From: an uncultured Lachnospiraceae bacterium
GTDB taxonomy: Bacteria > Bacillota > Clostridia > Lachnospirales > Lachnospiraceae
Assembly (NCBI GenBank): GCA_902766365.1
Contig: CACXDC010000127.1
Span: 1-41,791, forward strand
Direction: 5' to 3'
Length of the DNA: 41,791 nt
Made by a program: the position numbers and the translations under genes. Each line of letters starts with the position of its first letter. Position 1 is the stretch's first letter. Shown here piece by piece: positions 16,592 to 24,274 of the stretch. Under the pieces are notes generated by a model. It saw only the letters and a program-made list of their open reading frames with translations, did not search any database and had not been told where the DNA came from.

Positions 16592-17887
16592 ATGAAGATC
16601 ATCAATCTGAATGAAAATACAAGAAAAGAACTGCTTTTGCAGCTGCAGAAGAGAAGTCCGTCAAGCTATGGCGGCTATGAGCAGACCGTTAACGAGATCA
16701 TTGAAAATGTAAGACAGCATGGTGACAGGGCCCTGTTTGATTATACGGAAAAGTTTGACCACTGCAGCCTGAGTGCGGAAACAGTACAGGTTACAAGGGA
16801 AGAAATCGAAGAAGCCTATACCAGGATCAGCCCTGAATTTGTAGCTGTTATGAAAAAATCAGCAGAAAACATCAGGGCATTTCATGAGAAACAGCTTCAT
16901 GCAAGCTGGATCATCCCCAAAGAAGACGGGACGATCCTTGGACAGAAGATCCTGCCCATCGCCATTTCCGGTGTTTATGTTCCCGGCGGCAAGGCAGCCT
17001 ATCCCTCCAGTGTACTGATGAATGTACTTCCTGCCAAAGTAGCAGGTGTTGGCCGCATCATTATGACCACACCTCCCGGAAAGGACGGAAAGGTAAATCC
17101 CGGCACACTGGTTGCCGCAGATATTGCCGGTGTAGATGAAATCTATAAGGTGGGCGGTGCACAGGCAATCGCAGCCATGGCCTTTGGTACAGAAAGCATT
17201 CCGAAGGTAGATAAGATCACAGGTCCCGGGAATATCTTCGTAGCCCTCGCCAAGAAGGCATGCTTTGGTTTTGTCAGCATTGACTCTATCGCAGGCCCAA
17301 GTGAGATCCTGGTTCTTGCCGATGAAAGTGCAAATCCCAGATATGTAGCAGCAGATCTTCTTTCCCAGGCAGAGCATGATGAACTGGCAAGTGCGATCCT
17401 GATCACTACAAGTAAGGCGCTTGCAGATCAGGTTGTAGTTGAGATCGAACAGTTTACCGAAAAACTTGAGAGAAAGGCCATCATCCAGGCCTCACTGGAT
17501 AATTACGGTACCATTTTCCTTGCAGATTCCATGGAGGATGCGATCTATGCTGCCAATGAGATTGCCAGTGAGCATCTGGAGATCCTGACGAAGAATCCGT
17601 TTGAAACCATGACCAAGATCAGAAATGCCGGAGCAATTTTCCTTGGTGAATATTCCTCAGAGCCTCTTGGCGATTATTTTGCAGGACCGAACCACATCCT
17701 GCCGACCAATGGCACAGCAAAATTCTTCTCCCCCTTAAATGTGGATGATTTCATGAAGAAGACAAGTATCATTTCCTATTCCAGAGATGCGCTTGCCCGT
17801 GTCCATAAGGATATCGAACTGTTTGCAAAAGAAGAGGGTCTGACTGCCCACGCCAATTCCATTAAAGTACGATTTGAAGAAGAGTAA
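16592..17887 (+). CDS. hisD: Histidinol dehydrogenase HisD
   Basis: A 431-residue zinc enzyme that makes the last two oxidations from histidinol to histidine. Seen: [59 protein letters not shown], the zinc/catalytic region [13 protein letters not shown] and [10 protein letters not shown], with the closing [20 protein letters not shown]. The ATG at 16592 follows a GGAGG (16580-16584). A TTG-initiated extension to 16538 is possible but lacks a site. It lies 75 bp after hisG and 14 bp before hisB. Confidence 0.97.
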   Translation: MKIINLNENTRKELLLQLQKRSPSSYGGYEQTVNEIIENVRQHGDRALFDYTEKFDHCSLSAETVQVTREEIEEAYTRISPEFVAVMKKSAENIRAFHEKQLHASWIIPKEDGTILGQKILPIAISGVYVPGGKAAYPSSVLMNVLPAKVAGVGRIIMTTPPGKDGKVNPGTLVAADIAGVDEIYKVGGAQAIAAMAFGTESIPKVDKITGPGNIFVALAKKACFGFVSIDSIAGPSEILVLADESANPRYVAADLLSQAEHDELASAILITTSKALADQVVVEIEQFTEKLERKAIIQASLDNYGTIFLADSMEDAIYAANEIASEHLEILTKNPFETMTKIRNAGAIFLGEYSSEPLGDYFAGPNHILPTNGTAKFFSPLNVDDFMKKTSIISYSRDALARVHKDIELFAKEEGLTAHANSIKVRFEEE

Positions 17888-17901
17888 GAAAGGAATCTGT
17901 T

Positions 17902-18489
17902 ATGAGCCGAAACGCTTCTGTAACACGTAAAACAAAAGAAACTGATATTACTGCAACGCTGGAGCTGGATGGCACCGGCAATTCCAATATTGATACCGGT
18001 ATCGGATTTTTTGATCATATGCTGGAGGGCTTTTCCAGACACGGGTTCTTTGACCTGATCCTGGAAGCAGAAGGGGATCTGCAGGTAGACGGACACCATA
18101 CTGTAGAAGATACCGGTATTGTGATCGGTTCCGTGATCAAAAAGGCACTCGGTGACAAGGCAGGGATCCGCCGGTATGGCTCCTGCATCCTTCCCATGGA
18201 CGAAACGCTCGTTCTCTGTGCGGTAGATCTGTGCGGCAGACCCTATCTGAACTTTGACTGTAACTTTACAGTAGACAGGGTCGGAGAACTGGATACCGAG
18301 CTTGTAAGAGAATTTTTCTATGCCATTTCCTACAGTGCAGGCATGAACCTTCATATCAAGCTGCTGGATGGCAGTAATAACCATCATATCATCGAAGCCA
18401 TGTTCAAGGCCTTTGCCAAAGCACTGGATATGGCCGTTGAAAAGGATCCGAGGATCCAGGATGTACTCAGTACCAAGGGGAGCTTATAA
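17902..18489 (+). CDS. hisB: Imidazoleglycerol-phosphate dehydratase HisB
   Basis: A 195-residue monofunctional dehydratase acting on imidazole glycerol phosphate. The duplicated metal-binding motifs are visible as FFDHMLEGFSRHG and DGHHTVEDTGIVIG, then SNNHHIIEAMFKAFAKAL in the second half. There is no fused histidinol-phosphatase domain. AGAAAGGA precedes the ATG, and hisI starts 1 bp after the stop. Confidence 0.97.
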   Translation: MSRNASVTRKTKETDITATLELDGTGNSNIDTGIGFFDHMLEGFSRHGFFDLILEAEGDLQVDGHHTVEDTGIVIGSVIKKALGDKAGIRRYGSCILPMDETLVLCAVDLCGRPYLNFDCNFTVDRVGELDTELVREFFYAISYSAGMNLHIKLLDGSNNHHIIEAMFKAFAKALDMAVEKDPRIQDVLSTKGSL

Positions 18490-18490
18490 T

Positions 18491-18850
18491 ATGGAAAAGA
18501 TGACTTATACACCGGTACCTGTCGTAAATCCTATTCCCTGGAGCGAGCTTAAGAAGAATACGGACGGCCATGTTACGGTAGTGGTCCAGGATGAAAAGAC
18601 GCTGCAGGTACTGATGGTAGCCTATATGAACGAAGAAGCCTACGAAAAGACCCTTGCCACCGGCAGGATGACCTATTTCAGCCGGAGCCGGAATGAACTC
18701 TGGATCAAGGGCGGGACAAGTGGTCATTTCCAGTATGTAAAGGAGCTTTATGCTGACTGTGATAAAGATACCCTCCTTGCCAAAGTGGATCAGGTGGGAA
18801 ATGCCTGTCATACCGGAAGCTACAGCTGCTTTTTTGAAAAAATAATCTGA
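18491..18850 (+). CDS. hisI: Phosphoribosyl-AMP cyclohydrolase HisI
   Basis: A 119-residue cyclohydrolase opening the adenine ring of phosphoribosyl-AMP. Seen: VVVQDEKTLQVLMVAYMNEEA, TGRMTYFSRSRNELWIKG with the family SRS-WxKG core, the metal-binding YADCDKDTLLAKV and the closing Cys-His motif GNACHTGSYSCFF. There is no HisE (pyrophosphohydrolase) domain, so it is HisI and not HisIE. The ATG at 18491 has GGGGAG upstream. It is the last his gene here; hisH, hisA, hisF, hisC and hisE are not in the window. Confidence 0.95.
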   Translation: MEKMTYTPVPVVNPIPWSELKKNTDGHVTVVVQDEKTLQVLMVAYMNEEAYEKTLATGRMTYFSRSRNELWIKGGTSGHFQYVKELYADCDKDTLLAKVDQVGNACHTGSYSCFFEKII

Positions 18851-18869
18851 CACAGATAAGAATGATGAC

Positions 18870-18908
18870 ATGCACTGCATAGATTGAAAATGCAGTGCAT
18901 ATTTTTTA
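18870..18908 (+). terminator. Rho-independent terminator of the his operon
   Basis: A perfect 10-bp stem TGCACTGCAT (18871-18880) with ATGCAGTGCA (18890-18899), extendable by one A-T pair, is followed by TATTTTTT. It lies 20 nt after the hisI stop. Confidence 0.93.
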
Positions 18909-18935
18909 GTAAGGTTTGTCTGAAAAGAGAATGAT

Positions 18936-19337
18936 ATGGAAAAAGTCAGTGCAGATCAGAAGCTGAAGCTGATACAGGCCATCCGGGCAGAAAATCAGTA
19001 CAACCGCATGAAATGCAAAGAACGGGAAAAGCTGCTTTACGGAGCAGAGGCAGTACATATGGAGGGATATGGTGGTATGGGAAGCAGTTATGGAAGTATG
19101 GATGGCACTTCACTTCCTTCGTCAGACGTAGGCCGGCCATCCGCCGGGAAAGGTCTTCTTTCCGGATTCCGTTTCCGGTTCTTTCTGGCAGTCTGCCTGA
19201 CTGCAGCCTTTATTTACATGGATCAGCAGCAGATCCTGGTTCTTGGAGAACCTCTGCGGTCTTACTGTGAAAAGCTGACAGAAGAGGATGCCGTTTTTGA
19301 CAGGATCTTTCAGAGTCTGAATCTATTTGATTTCTGA
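18936..19337 (+). CDS. Small single-pass membrane protein of unknown function
   Basis: A 133-residue protein I do not recognise. Its N-terminus (~1-35) is charged and helical (QKLKLIQAIRAENQYNRMK). A Gly/Ser/Met-rich linker follows (~42-75), then one hydrophobic segment (~82-97, FFLAVCLTAAFIYM) and a short C-terminal domain (~98-133). A basic stretch just before the helix suggests the N-terminus is cytosolic and the C-terminus extracellular. The ribosome binding site is weak (AAAAGAGA). It sits between the his terminator and the radical SAM gene, which has its own promoter, so it may be a separate unit. Confidence 0.7.
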   Translation: MEKVSADQKLKLIQAIRAENQYNRMKCKEREKLLYGAEAVHMEGYGGMGSSYGSMDGTSLPSSDVGRPSAGKGLLSGFRFRFFLAVCLTAAFIYMDQQQILVLGEPLRSYCEKLTEEDAVFDRIFQSLNLFDF

Positions 19338-19355
19338 TCTGTTATTCGTTATACT
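19327..19355 (+). promoter_or_regulatory. Sigma-A-type promoter of the radical SAM gene
   Basis: A -35 TTGATT (19327-19332), a 17-nt spacer and a -10 TATACT (19350-19355). It overlaps the 3' end of the preceding gene. The segment TTCGTTATACTGA is identical to that in the hisZ promoter. Confidence 0.82.
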
Positions 19356-19391
19356 GAAAAGGCAGGAAAAACAACAGACAAGGAAAAGAAC

Positions 19392-21314
19392 ATGAGAACA
19401 TTAGCATTAAGTGATGAAATTCTTATGCAGGTAGAAAAACCTGCCAGATATATCGGCGGCGAGATCAACGCCGTCATGAAGGATCCGGAGGCAGTAAAGG
19501 TACGTTTTGCCATGTGCTTCCCGGATGTTTACGAAATTGGCATGTCCCACCTGGGAATTCAGATTCTTTATGGTATGCTGAACAGCTATGAAGATGTCTG
19601 GTGTGAAAGAGTCTATTCTCCCTGGGTAGATCTGGATGCCGTCATGCGGAAGGAACAGATCCCTCTGTTTGCACTGGAATCCCAGGATCCGATCCGGACA
19701 TTTGATTTTCTTGGCATCACCATCCAGTATGAAATGTGCTATACCAACATTTTACAGGTACTGGATCTGTCCGGCATTCCACTGCTTGCCAAAGACCGTA
19801 CAGAAGAAGATCCCATTGTGATCGGCGGCGGTCCCTGCACATACAATCCGGAACCGATCTGTGATTTCTTTGACCTCTTTTATATTGGAGAAGGAGAGAC
19901 CAGATACCGTGAGCTGATCAGCCTTTATGAGGACTGTCGTGACAGAGGACTTTCCAGACAGGACTTTCTGAAGAAGGCAGCCTGTATCCCCGGAATCTAT
20001 GTGCCTTCCCTTTATGAGGTAAGTTACCATGAAGACGGCACCATAAAGGAAATGAAGCCTCTGGAAGAAGGGATCCCCGAAAGGATCCTCAAGGAAATGG
20101 TGACAGAGGTATCTGATACCTATTATCCGGATAAGCCTGTGGTTCCCTTTATCAAAGTGACACAGGACCGTGTCGTGCTTGAGATCATGCGCGGCTGTAT
20201 CAGAGGCTGCCGTTTCTGTCAGGCCGGCCAGCTCTATCGTCCGGTCCGTGAACGGGATGTGGAATTCCTAAAGAAATATGCCATTGCCATGCTGGAGAAT
20301 ACCGGTCATGAAGAAATATCCTTAAGTTCCTTAAGCTCCAGTGACTATCAGAAGCTTCCTGAGCTGATCGATTTCCTGATCGAGGAGTGCAGCAGGCGGA
20401 AAGTCAATATTTCCCTGCCTTCCCTCCGGATCGATGCCTTTTCCCTGGATGTCATGAACAAGGTACAGGATGTAAAAAAGAGCAGTCTGACCTTTGCACC
20501 GGAAGCCGGCAGCCAGCGTCTTCGTAATGTGATCAATAAAGGCCTTACCGAGGAAGTGATCCTGCAGGGTGCAAAGCTTGCCTTTGAAGGTGGCTGGACC
20601 AGGGTCAAGCTGTATTTTATGCTTGGGATCCCCTTTGAAACAGAAGAGGATATCCAGGGCATTGCAGAGCTTTGTAATAAGATCGCTGCCGAATTTTATG
20701 ATACGGTTCCCAAGGAAAAACGAAATGGAAGAGTGCAGATCGTTGCCAGTACCTCTTTCTTTATCCCCAAGCCCTTTACCCCGTTCCAGTGGGCACCGCA
20801 GTGCAGAAAGGAAGATTTCCTGAATAAAGCCTATCTGACAAGGACAGCTATTATGAGCCAGTTAAATCAGAAGAGCATCAAGTACAACTGGCATGAAGCA
20901 GATGCCAGCGTGATGGAAGGTATTCTTGCCAGAGGTGACAGAAAGGTGAACCAGGTTATTTTAAAGGCCTATGAAAAGGGCTGCTTCTATGATGCCTGGG
21001 GCGAATATTATAAACATGATGTGTGGCTTGAGACCTTTGAGGAATGCGGTGTGGATCCTGACTTTTACACAGTCAGGGAGCGAAGTGAAGATGAAATTTT
21101 CCCCTGGGATTTTATCGACTGCGGTGTGACCAAAGCATTCCTTCTCCGTGAATGGAAAAGGGCTGCCGAAGCTGTTGTCACCCCCAACTGCCGGATGCAG
21201 TGTCAGGGCTGCGGTGCTGCCAGGTTCGGGACAGGCGTCTGCTTTGATAAGCATGCCGGTGTCACAGAAATTCAGACAGAAACGGAGGAAAACGGAAATG
21301 AAGGTACGAATTAA
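19392..21314 (+). CDS. B12-binding-domain radical SAM protein (TIGR03960 type)
   Basis: A 640-residue radical SAM protein. The N-terminal ~200 residues resemble a cobalamin-binding-type Rossmann domain (MCFPDVYEIGMSHLGIQILYG; IGGGPCTYNPEPICDFFDLF). The 4Fe-4S site is C269-x3-C273-x2-C276 in RGCIRGCRFCQAG, followed by LSSLSSSDYQKLPEL and the TIM-barrel strands. The C-terminal ~90 residues carry a second Cys cluster (NCRMQCQGCGAARFGTGVC). The reaction is not established; the protein is conserved with a DUF2344 partner, encoded immediately downstream with a 17-bp overlap, and with RNase E/G and L21. AAGGAAAAG precedes the ATG. Confidence 0.92.
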   Translation: MRTLALSDEILMQVEKPARYIGGEINAVMKDPEAVKVRFAMCFPDVYEIGMSHLGIQILYGMLNSYEDVWCERVYSPWVDLDAVMRKEQIPLFALESQDPIRTFDFLGITIQYEMCYTNILQVLDLSGIPLLAKDRTEEDPIVIGGGPCTYNPEPICDFFDLFYIGEGETRYRELISLYEDCRDRGLSRQDFLKKAACIPGIYVPSLYEVSYHEDGTIKEMKPLEEGIPERILKEMVTEVSDTYYPDKPVVPFIKVTQDRVVLEIMRGCIRGCRFCQAGQLYRPVRERDVEFLKKYAIAMLENTGHEEISLSSLSSSDYQKLPELIDFLIEECSRRKVNISLPSLRIDAFSLDVMNKVQDVKKSSLTFAPEAGSQRLRNVINKGLTEEVILQGAKLAFEGGWTRVKLYFMLGIPFETEEDIQGIAELCNKIAAEFYDTVPKEKRNGRVQIVASTSFFIPKPFTPFQWAPQCRKEDFLNKAYLTRTAIMSQLNQKSIKYNWHEADASVMEGILARGDRKVNQVILKAYEKGCFYDAWGEYYKHDVWLETFEECGVDPDFYTVRERSEDEIFPWDFIDCGVTKAFLLREWKRAAEAVVTPNCRMQCQGCGAARFGTGVCFDKHAGVTEIQTETEENGNEGTN

Positions 21315-21975
21315 ATTTTCCAAAGAGGGTCCTGTCCGTTTTATCGGGCATCTGGATATTATGCGTTATTTTCAGAAAGCAATCCGGAGAGCTGGAATTG
21401 ATATTGCCTACTCCACCGGATTTTCCCCTCACCAGATCATGTCCTTTGCATCTCCTCTGTCAGTAGGGCATGAAAGCTGCAGCGAATATTTCGATGTGGA
21501 ATTAAATTCCATAACGGATACGGAGGATATTAAGAACCGCCTGAACCGGACCATGGCAGAAGGAATCCAGATCCTGCAGGTTGCTGTTCTTGATGAAAAG
21601 GAAGGAAATGCCATGGCAAGCGTTGCCGCTGCCAATTATCTGATCTCTTTTAGGGACAGTGTTTCCCTTCCGGATGACTGGAAAGAAAAGCTGACAGCTT
21701 TCTACGAAAAGGACAAGATCCCTGTCATTAAAAAGACCAAAAAAGGGGAAAGAGAAATAGATCTGAAGGAGACCATTTATCAGCTTGAAATCCGGGAGGA
21801 TCAGGTCTATATGCTGCTGGATGCAGGAAGCGGAAGCAATATGAAGCCTGGCTTTGTACTGGAAACCTTCTGCGCTGCTGAGAATATTTCCCTGCCGGAA
21901 TATCCCTTCCGGGTACGTCGTCTGGAAACCTATAAAAGAACCGGAGAAGGAAAGCTTGTTCCTTTAATACCATGA
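21298..21975 (+). CDS. TIGR03936 family radical-SAM-associated protein (DUF2344)
   Basis: A 225-residue protein starting MKVRIKFSKEGPVRFIGHLD, with RAGIDIAYSTGFSPHQIMSF, typical of DUF2344. In other bacteria it is often fused to the C-terminus of the TIGR03960 radical SAM protein, so the two probably act as one complex. The function is unknown; a tRNA or ribosome-related modification is my guess from synteny. The ATG at 21298 has GGAGGA upstream and overlaps the radical SAM gene by 17 bp. The stop overlaps the next start (ATGA). Confidence 0.9.
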   Translation: MKVRIKFSKEGPVRFIGHLDIMRYFQKAIRRAGIDIAYSTGFSPHQIMSFASPLSVGHESCSEYFDVELNSITDTEDIKNRLNRTMAEGIQILQVAVLDEKEGNAMASVAAANYLISFRDSVSLPDDWKEKLTAFYEKDKIPVIKKTKKGEREIDLKETIYQLEIREDQVYMLLDAGSGSNMKPGFVLETFCAAENISLPEYPFRVRRLETYKRTGEGKLVPLIP

Positions 21976-23162
21976 ACAATATTGTAATTACCCGTCAGAA
22001 CAACCGATATCTGTCAGTCCTTTTCACAGATGGAAGGCCTTCCCGGATGCACTGCAGTCCTCTTTTGCAGGAGGAGGGGATGCTTTCACAGATCTGCCTT
22101 GCCAGAGTAAAGGATGTGATTCCCGCCATGAAAGGCGCATTTCTTATTGTGCCCGGAGGCAGGACTGTCTATCTGCCGCTTTCAGAGTCCGGTGATTTTC
22201 TGTGTGCAAACAGAACCTTTTCTTCCTTATCTGAGCTCCACCAGGGAGATGAGATCGTTGTCCAGATCACAGGAGAAGCGGTAAAAACCAAGCCGCCTCT
22301 TGCCAGTGCAGCGCCTGTACTGACAGGACAGTATTGTGTCTGTTCCCTTTTTGGACATGGTATCCATGTTTCCAGAAAGCTTGCCCCGGAAAGACAGAAA
22401 GAGTTAAAGGCTGCCATTGCAGAGGCCGGTATCGAAGGCAGGAAAAACTTTCAGTTCACTATCCGTACCAATACAGATACCCTGAAAGACCTGACACCTC
22501 TTTTTCAGGAGATGGAGGGATTTATCCGCTTTTTTCAGGAGCTTACTGAAATTTACCGGCACAGAAGCTGTCCTTCCTGTCTGTACAGACCGCTGCCAGA
22601 ACTGATCCGTCAGATCCAGGATATCCCTCTTACAGCATATGAGGAGATCGTTACGGATGAACCGGAAGTATGGCAGCTTCTGAAGGATACCTTTCCCGAA
22701 AAGGATGTCAGGCTGTACCAGGATCCTTCCTTAAGCCTTTCCAGGCTTTACCGGCTGGATTTCTTTCTGCAGGAAGCCCTGTCAAGAAAAGTATGGCTGC
22801 CCTGCGGTGGTTATCTGGTGATAGAACCGACAGAAGCCATGGTTGTCATTGATGTCAATTCCGGCAAGGCTGCCCATAAAGGACGTTCCAGTCAGGACTA
22901 TTACCGGAAGGTCAACCGGGAAGCAGCAGCCGAAATTGCAAGACAGCTGCAGCTTCGGAATTATTCCGGCATGATCATGGTCGATTTTATCAATATGGAA
23001 AGTGAAAAAGATCAGAAGGAGCTGCTTTCCTTGCTGGATCAGCTCCTGAAAATGGATCAGGTACGGACAAGACTGGTTGATATGACAGCACTTGGAATTG
23101 TGGAAATCACACGAAAAAAAATTAACCGTCCTTTATTTGAAGAAATGCAGAAAAACTCTTGA
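21972..23162 (+). CDS. rng: Ribonuclease E/G family protein (short form)
   Basis: A 396-residue RNase E/G. An S1-like RNA-binding portion lies at the N-terminus (about 35-110, CLARVKDVIPAMKGAFLIVP). The RNase H/DNase I-like catalytic region carries the Mg-binding aspartates in VVIDVNSGKA and MVDFINM, with AAAEIARQLQLRNYSGMI. It stops just after the TRKK motif, so the Zn-link (CxxC) and small dimerisation domain of E. coli RNase G are absent. A CPSC motif occurs earlier (around 197). The start overlaps the DUF2344 stop with no good ribosome binding site, so translational coupling is likely. The L21 promoter overlaps the stop codon. Confidence 0.88.
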   Translation: MNNIVITRQNNRYLSVLFTDGRPSRMHCSPLLQEEGMLSQICLARVKDVIPAMKGAFLIVPGGRTVYLPLSESGDFLCANRTFSSLSELHQGDEIVVQITGEAVKTKPPLASAAPVLTGQYCVCSLFGHGIHVSRKLAPERQKELKAAIAEAGIEGRKNFQFTIRTNTDTLKDLTPLFQEMEGFIRFFQELTEIYRHRSCPSCLYRPLPELIRQIQDIPLTAYEEIVTDEPEVWQLLKDTFPEKDVRLYQDPSLSLSRLYRLDFFLQEALSRKVWLPCGGYLVIEPTEAMVVIDVNSGKAAHKGRSSQDYYRKVNREAAAEIARQLQLRNYSGMIMVDFINMESEKDQKELLSLLDQLLKMDQVRTRLVDMTALGIVEITRKKINRPLFEEMQKNS

Positions 23163-23187
23163 CATATAAGAACCTGGATGTTATATT
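23159..23187 (+). promoter_or_regulatory. Sigma-A-type promoter of rplU-prp-rpmA
   Basis: A perfect -35 TTGACA (23159-23164), a 17-nt spacer and a -10 TATATT (23182-23187). The -35 overlaps the rng stop codon TGA at 23160-23162. Confidence 0.9.
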
Positions 23188-23191
23188 TTAT

Positions 23192-23285
23192 GAGTATGCC
23201 GCATAGCGGGGTAGAAGTGTGCCTTACGGTGCCACCGAAGCTAGCGAGTAAAATCAGTTTCGGCTGATTAGAAGGAGGATTATCC
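23192..23285 (+). ncRNA. Ribosomal protein L21 leader (autoregulatory cis RNA)
   Basis: The roughly 95-nt leader between promoter and rplU has stacked hairpins: one around CCGCATAGCGG, one around GTGTGCCTTACGGTGCCAC, and AATCAG/CTGATT (about 23254-23271, loop TTTCGG) just before the AAGGAGG site. Position and layout match the Firmicutes L21 leader, thought to bind L21 and repress the operon. The assignment rests on position and structure seen by eye, not on a covariance search. Confidence 0.75.
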
Positions 23286-23288
23286 ATT

Positions 23289-23594
23289 ATGTACGCAATC
23301 ATAGCAACAGGCGGAAAGCAGTATAAAGTTTCCGAAGGTGATGTGATCAAGGTTGAGAAGCTTGATGCTGAACCCGGAGCTACTGTTACATTTGACCAGG
23401 TTGTCGCTGTAAGTGACAAGGAGCTTAAGGTTGCCGGAGACGTAGCTAACGCTAATGTTACTGCAACAGTTATGGAGCAGGGCAGAGGTAAGAAGGTTAT
23501 CGTTTACAAGTATAAGAGAAAAACCGGTTACCATAAGAAAAATGGTCATAGACAAGCATACACTCAGGTTAAGATCGAAAAGATTAATGCTTAG
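23289..23594 (+). CDS. rplU: 50S ribosomal protein L21
   Basis: A 101-residue L21 starting [18 protein letters not shown], with the C-terminal signature [22 protein letters not shown]. It binds 23S rRNA near the base of the large subunit. The AAGGAGG site is strong. First gene of the conserved rplU-prp-rpmA trio; prp starts 2 bp after the stop. Confidence 0.99.
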   Translation: MYAIIATGGKQYKVSEGDVIKVEKLDAEPGATVTFDQVVAVSDKELKVAGDVANANVTATVMEQGRGKKVIVYKYKRKTGYHKKNGHRQAYTQVKIEKINA

Positions 23595-23596
23595 TT

Positions 23597-23923
23597 ATGA
23601 CGACCATTACGATTTATCGATCCAATAAAGGAGAATATCAGAGACTGACCTGTAAAGGTCATGCAGGCTATGCGGATTACGGTAAGGATATCGTATGTGC
23701 TTCCATATCCTGTCTGGTGATCAACACGATCAACTCACTGGATGAATTAGTCCATGAGAAAATGGAGATTACTACAGAGGAAGAGCAGGGCTATATCGAC
23801 TGCAGATTTGAAAGTCTTTCCGATCAGGGAAAACTTCTCATGGATTCTCTTATTCTTGGATTACAGAATATCGTAAGCGATTACGGTAAAAAGTATTTGG
23901 AACTAAAATTCAAGGAGGTGTAA
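23597..23923 (+). CDS. prp: Ribosomal-processing cysteine protease Prp
   Basis: A 108-residue YsxB/Prp-family protease. The catalytic pair is visible: His in CKGHAGYADYG and Cys in DIVCASIS. In Staphylococcus, Prp removes the N-terminal extension of L27, which is essential for translation. The L27 gene follows after 3 bp and carries such an extension. There is no evident ribosome binding site, so translation probably depends on rplU coupling. An alternative description is 'uncharacterised YsxB protein', but the L27 substrate makes Prp secure. Confidence 0.95.
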   Translation: MTTITIYRSNKGEYQRLTCKGHAGYADYGKDIVCASISCLVINTINSLDELVHEKMEITTEEEQGYIDCRFESLSDQGKLLMDSLILGLQNIVSDYGKKYLELKFKEV

Positions 23924-23926
23924 ACC

Positions 23927-24211
23927 ATGTTAAAGATGCACATTCAATTTTTCGCTCATAAAAAGGGAGTTGGTTCTACTAAGAACGGTAGAGATTCCGA
24001 ATCCAAGAGATTAGGTGCGAAAAGAGCTGACGGAAAATTCGTAAAAGCAGGAAACATTTTATACAGACAGCGTGGAACCAAGATTCATCCTGGTATCAAT
24101 GTTGGTATCGGCGGAGATGATACTTTGTTCGCATTAGTTGACGGTGTACTTAAATTCGAAAGAAAAGGCAGAGACAAGAAACAGGCTTCTGTATATCCTG
24201 TAGAGAAATAG
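23927..24211 (+). CDS. rpmA: 50S ribosomal protein L27 with Prp-cleaved N-terminal extension
   Basis: A 94-residue L27. The N-terminus [20 protein letters not shown] carries the Firmicutes extension ending in FF; Prp would cut before AHKKG, exposing the residues that reach the peptidyl transferase centre. The rest is typical ([41 protein letters not shown]). The site AAGGAGGTG overlaps the prp stop. A strong terminator follows within 12 nt. Confidence 0.99.
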   Translation: MLKMHIQFFAHKKGVGSTKNGRDSESKRLGAKRADGKFVKAGNILYRQRGTKIHPGINVGIGGDDTLFALVDGVLKFERKGRDKKQASVYPVEK

Positions 24212-24222
24212 TACGATGGATC

Positions 24223-24260
24223 GGGCTTCAAACAACTTTACGTTTGAAGCCCATTTTTTT
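24223..24260 (+). terminator. Rho-independent terminator between rpmA and obgE
   Basis: A perfect 11-bp stem GGGCTTCAAAC (24223-24233) with GTTTGAAGCCC (24242-24252), an 8-nt loop, then ATTTTTTT to 24260. The obgE ribosome binding site begins right after the T-run, so obgE needs read-through or a promoter upstream. Confidence 0.94.
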
Positions 24261-24274
24261 GAAAGGAAAACGTT

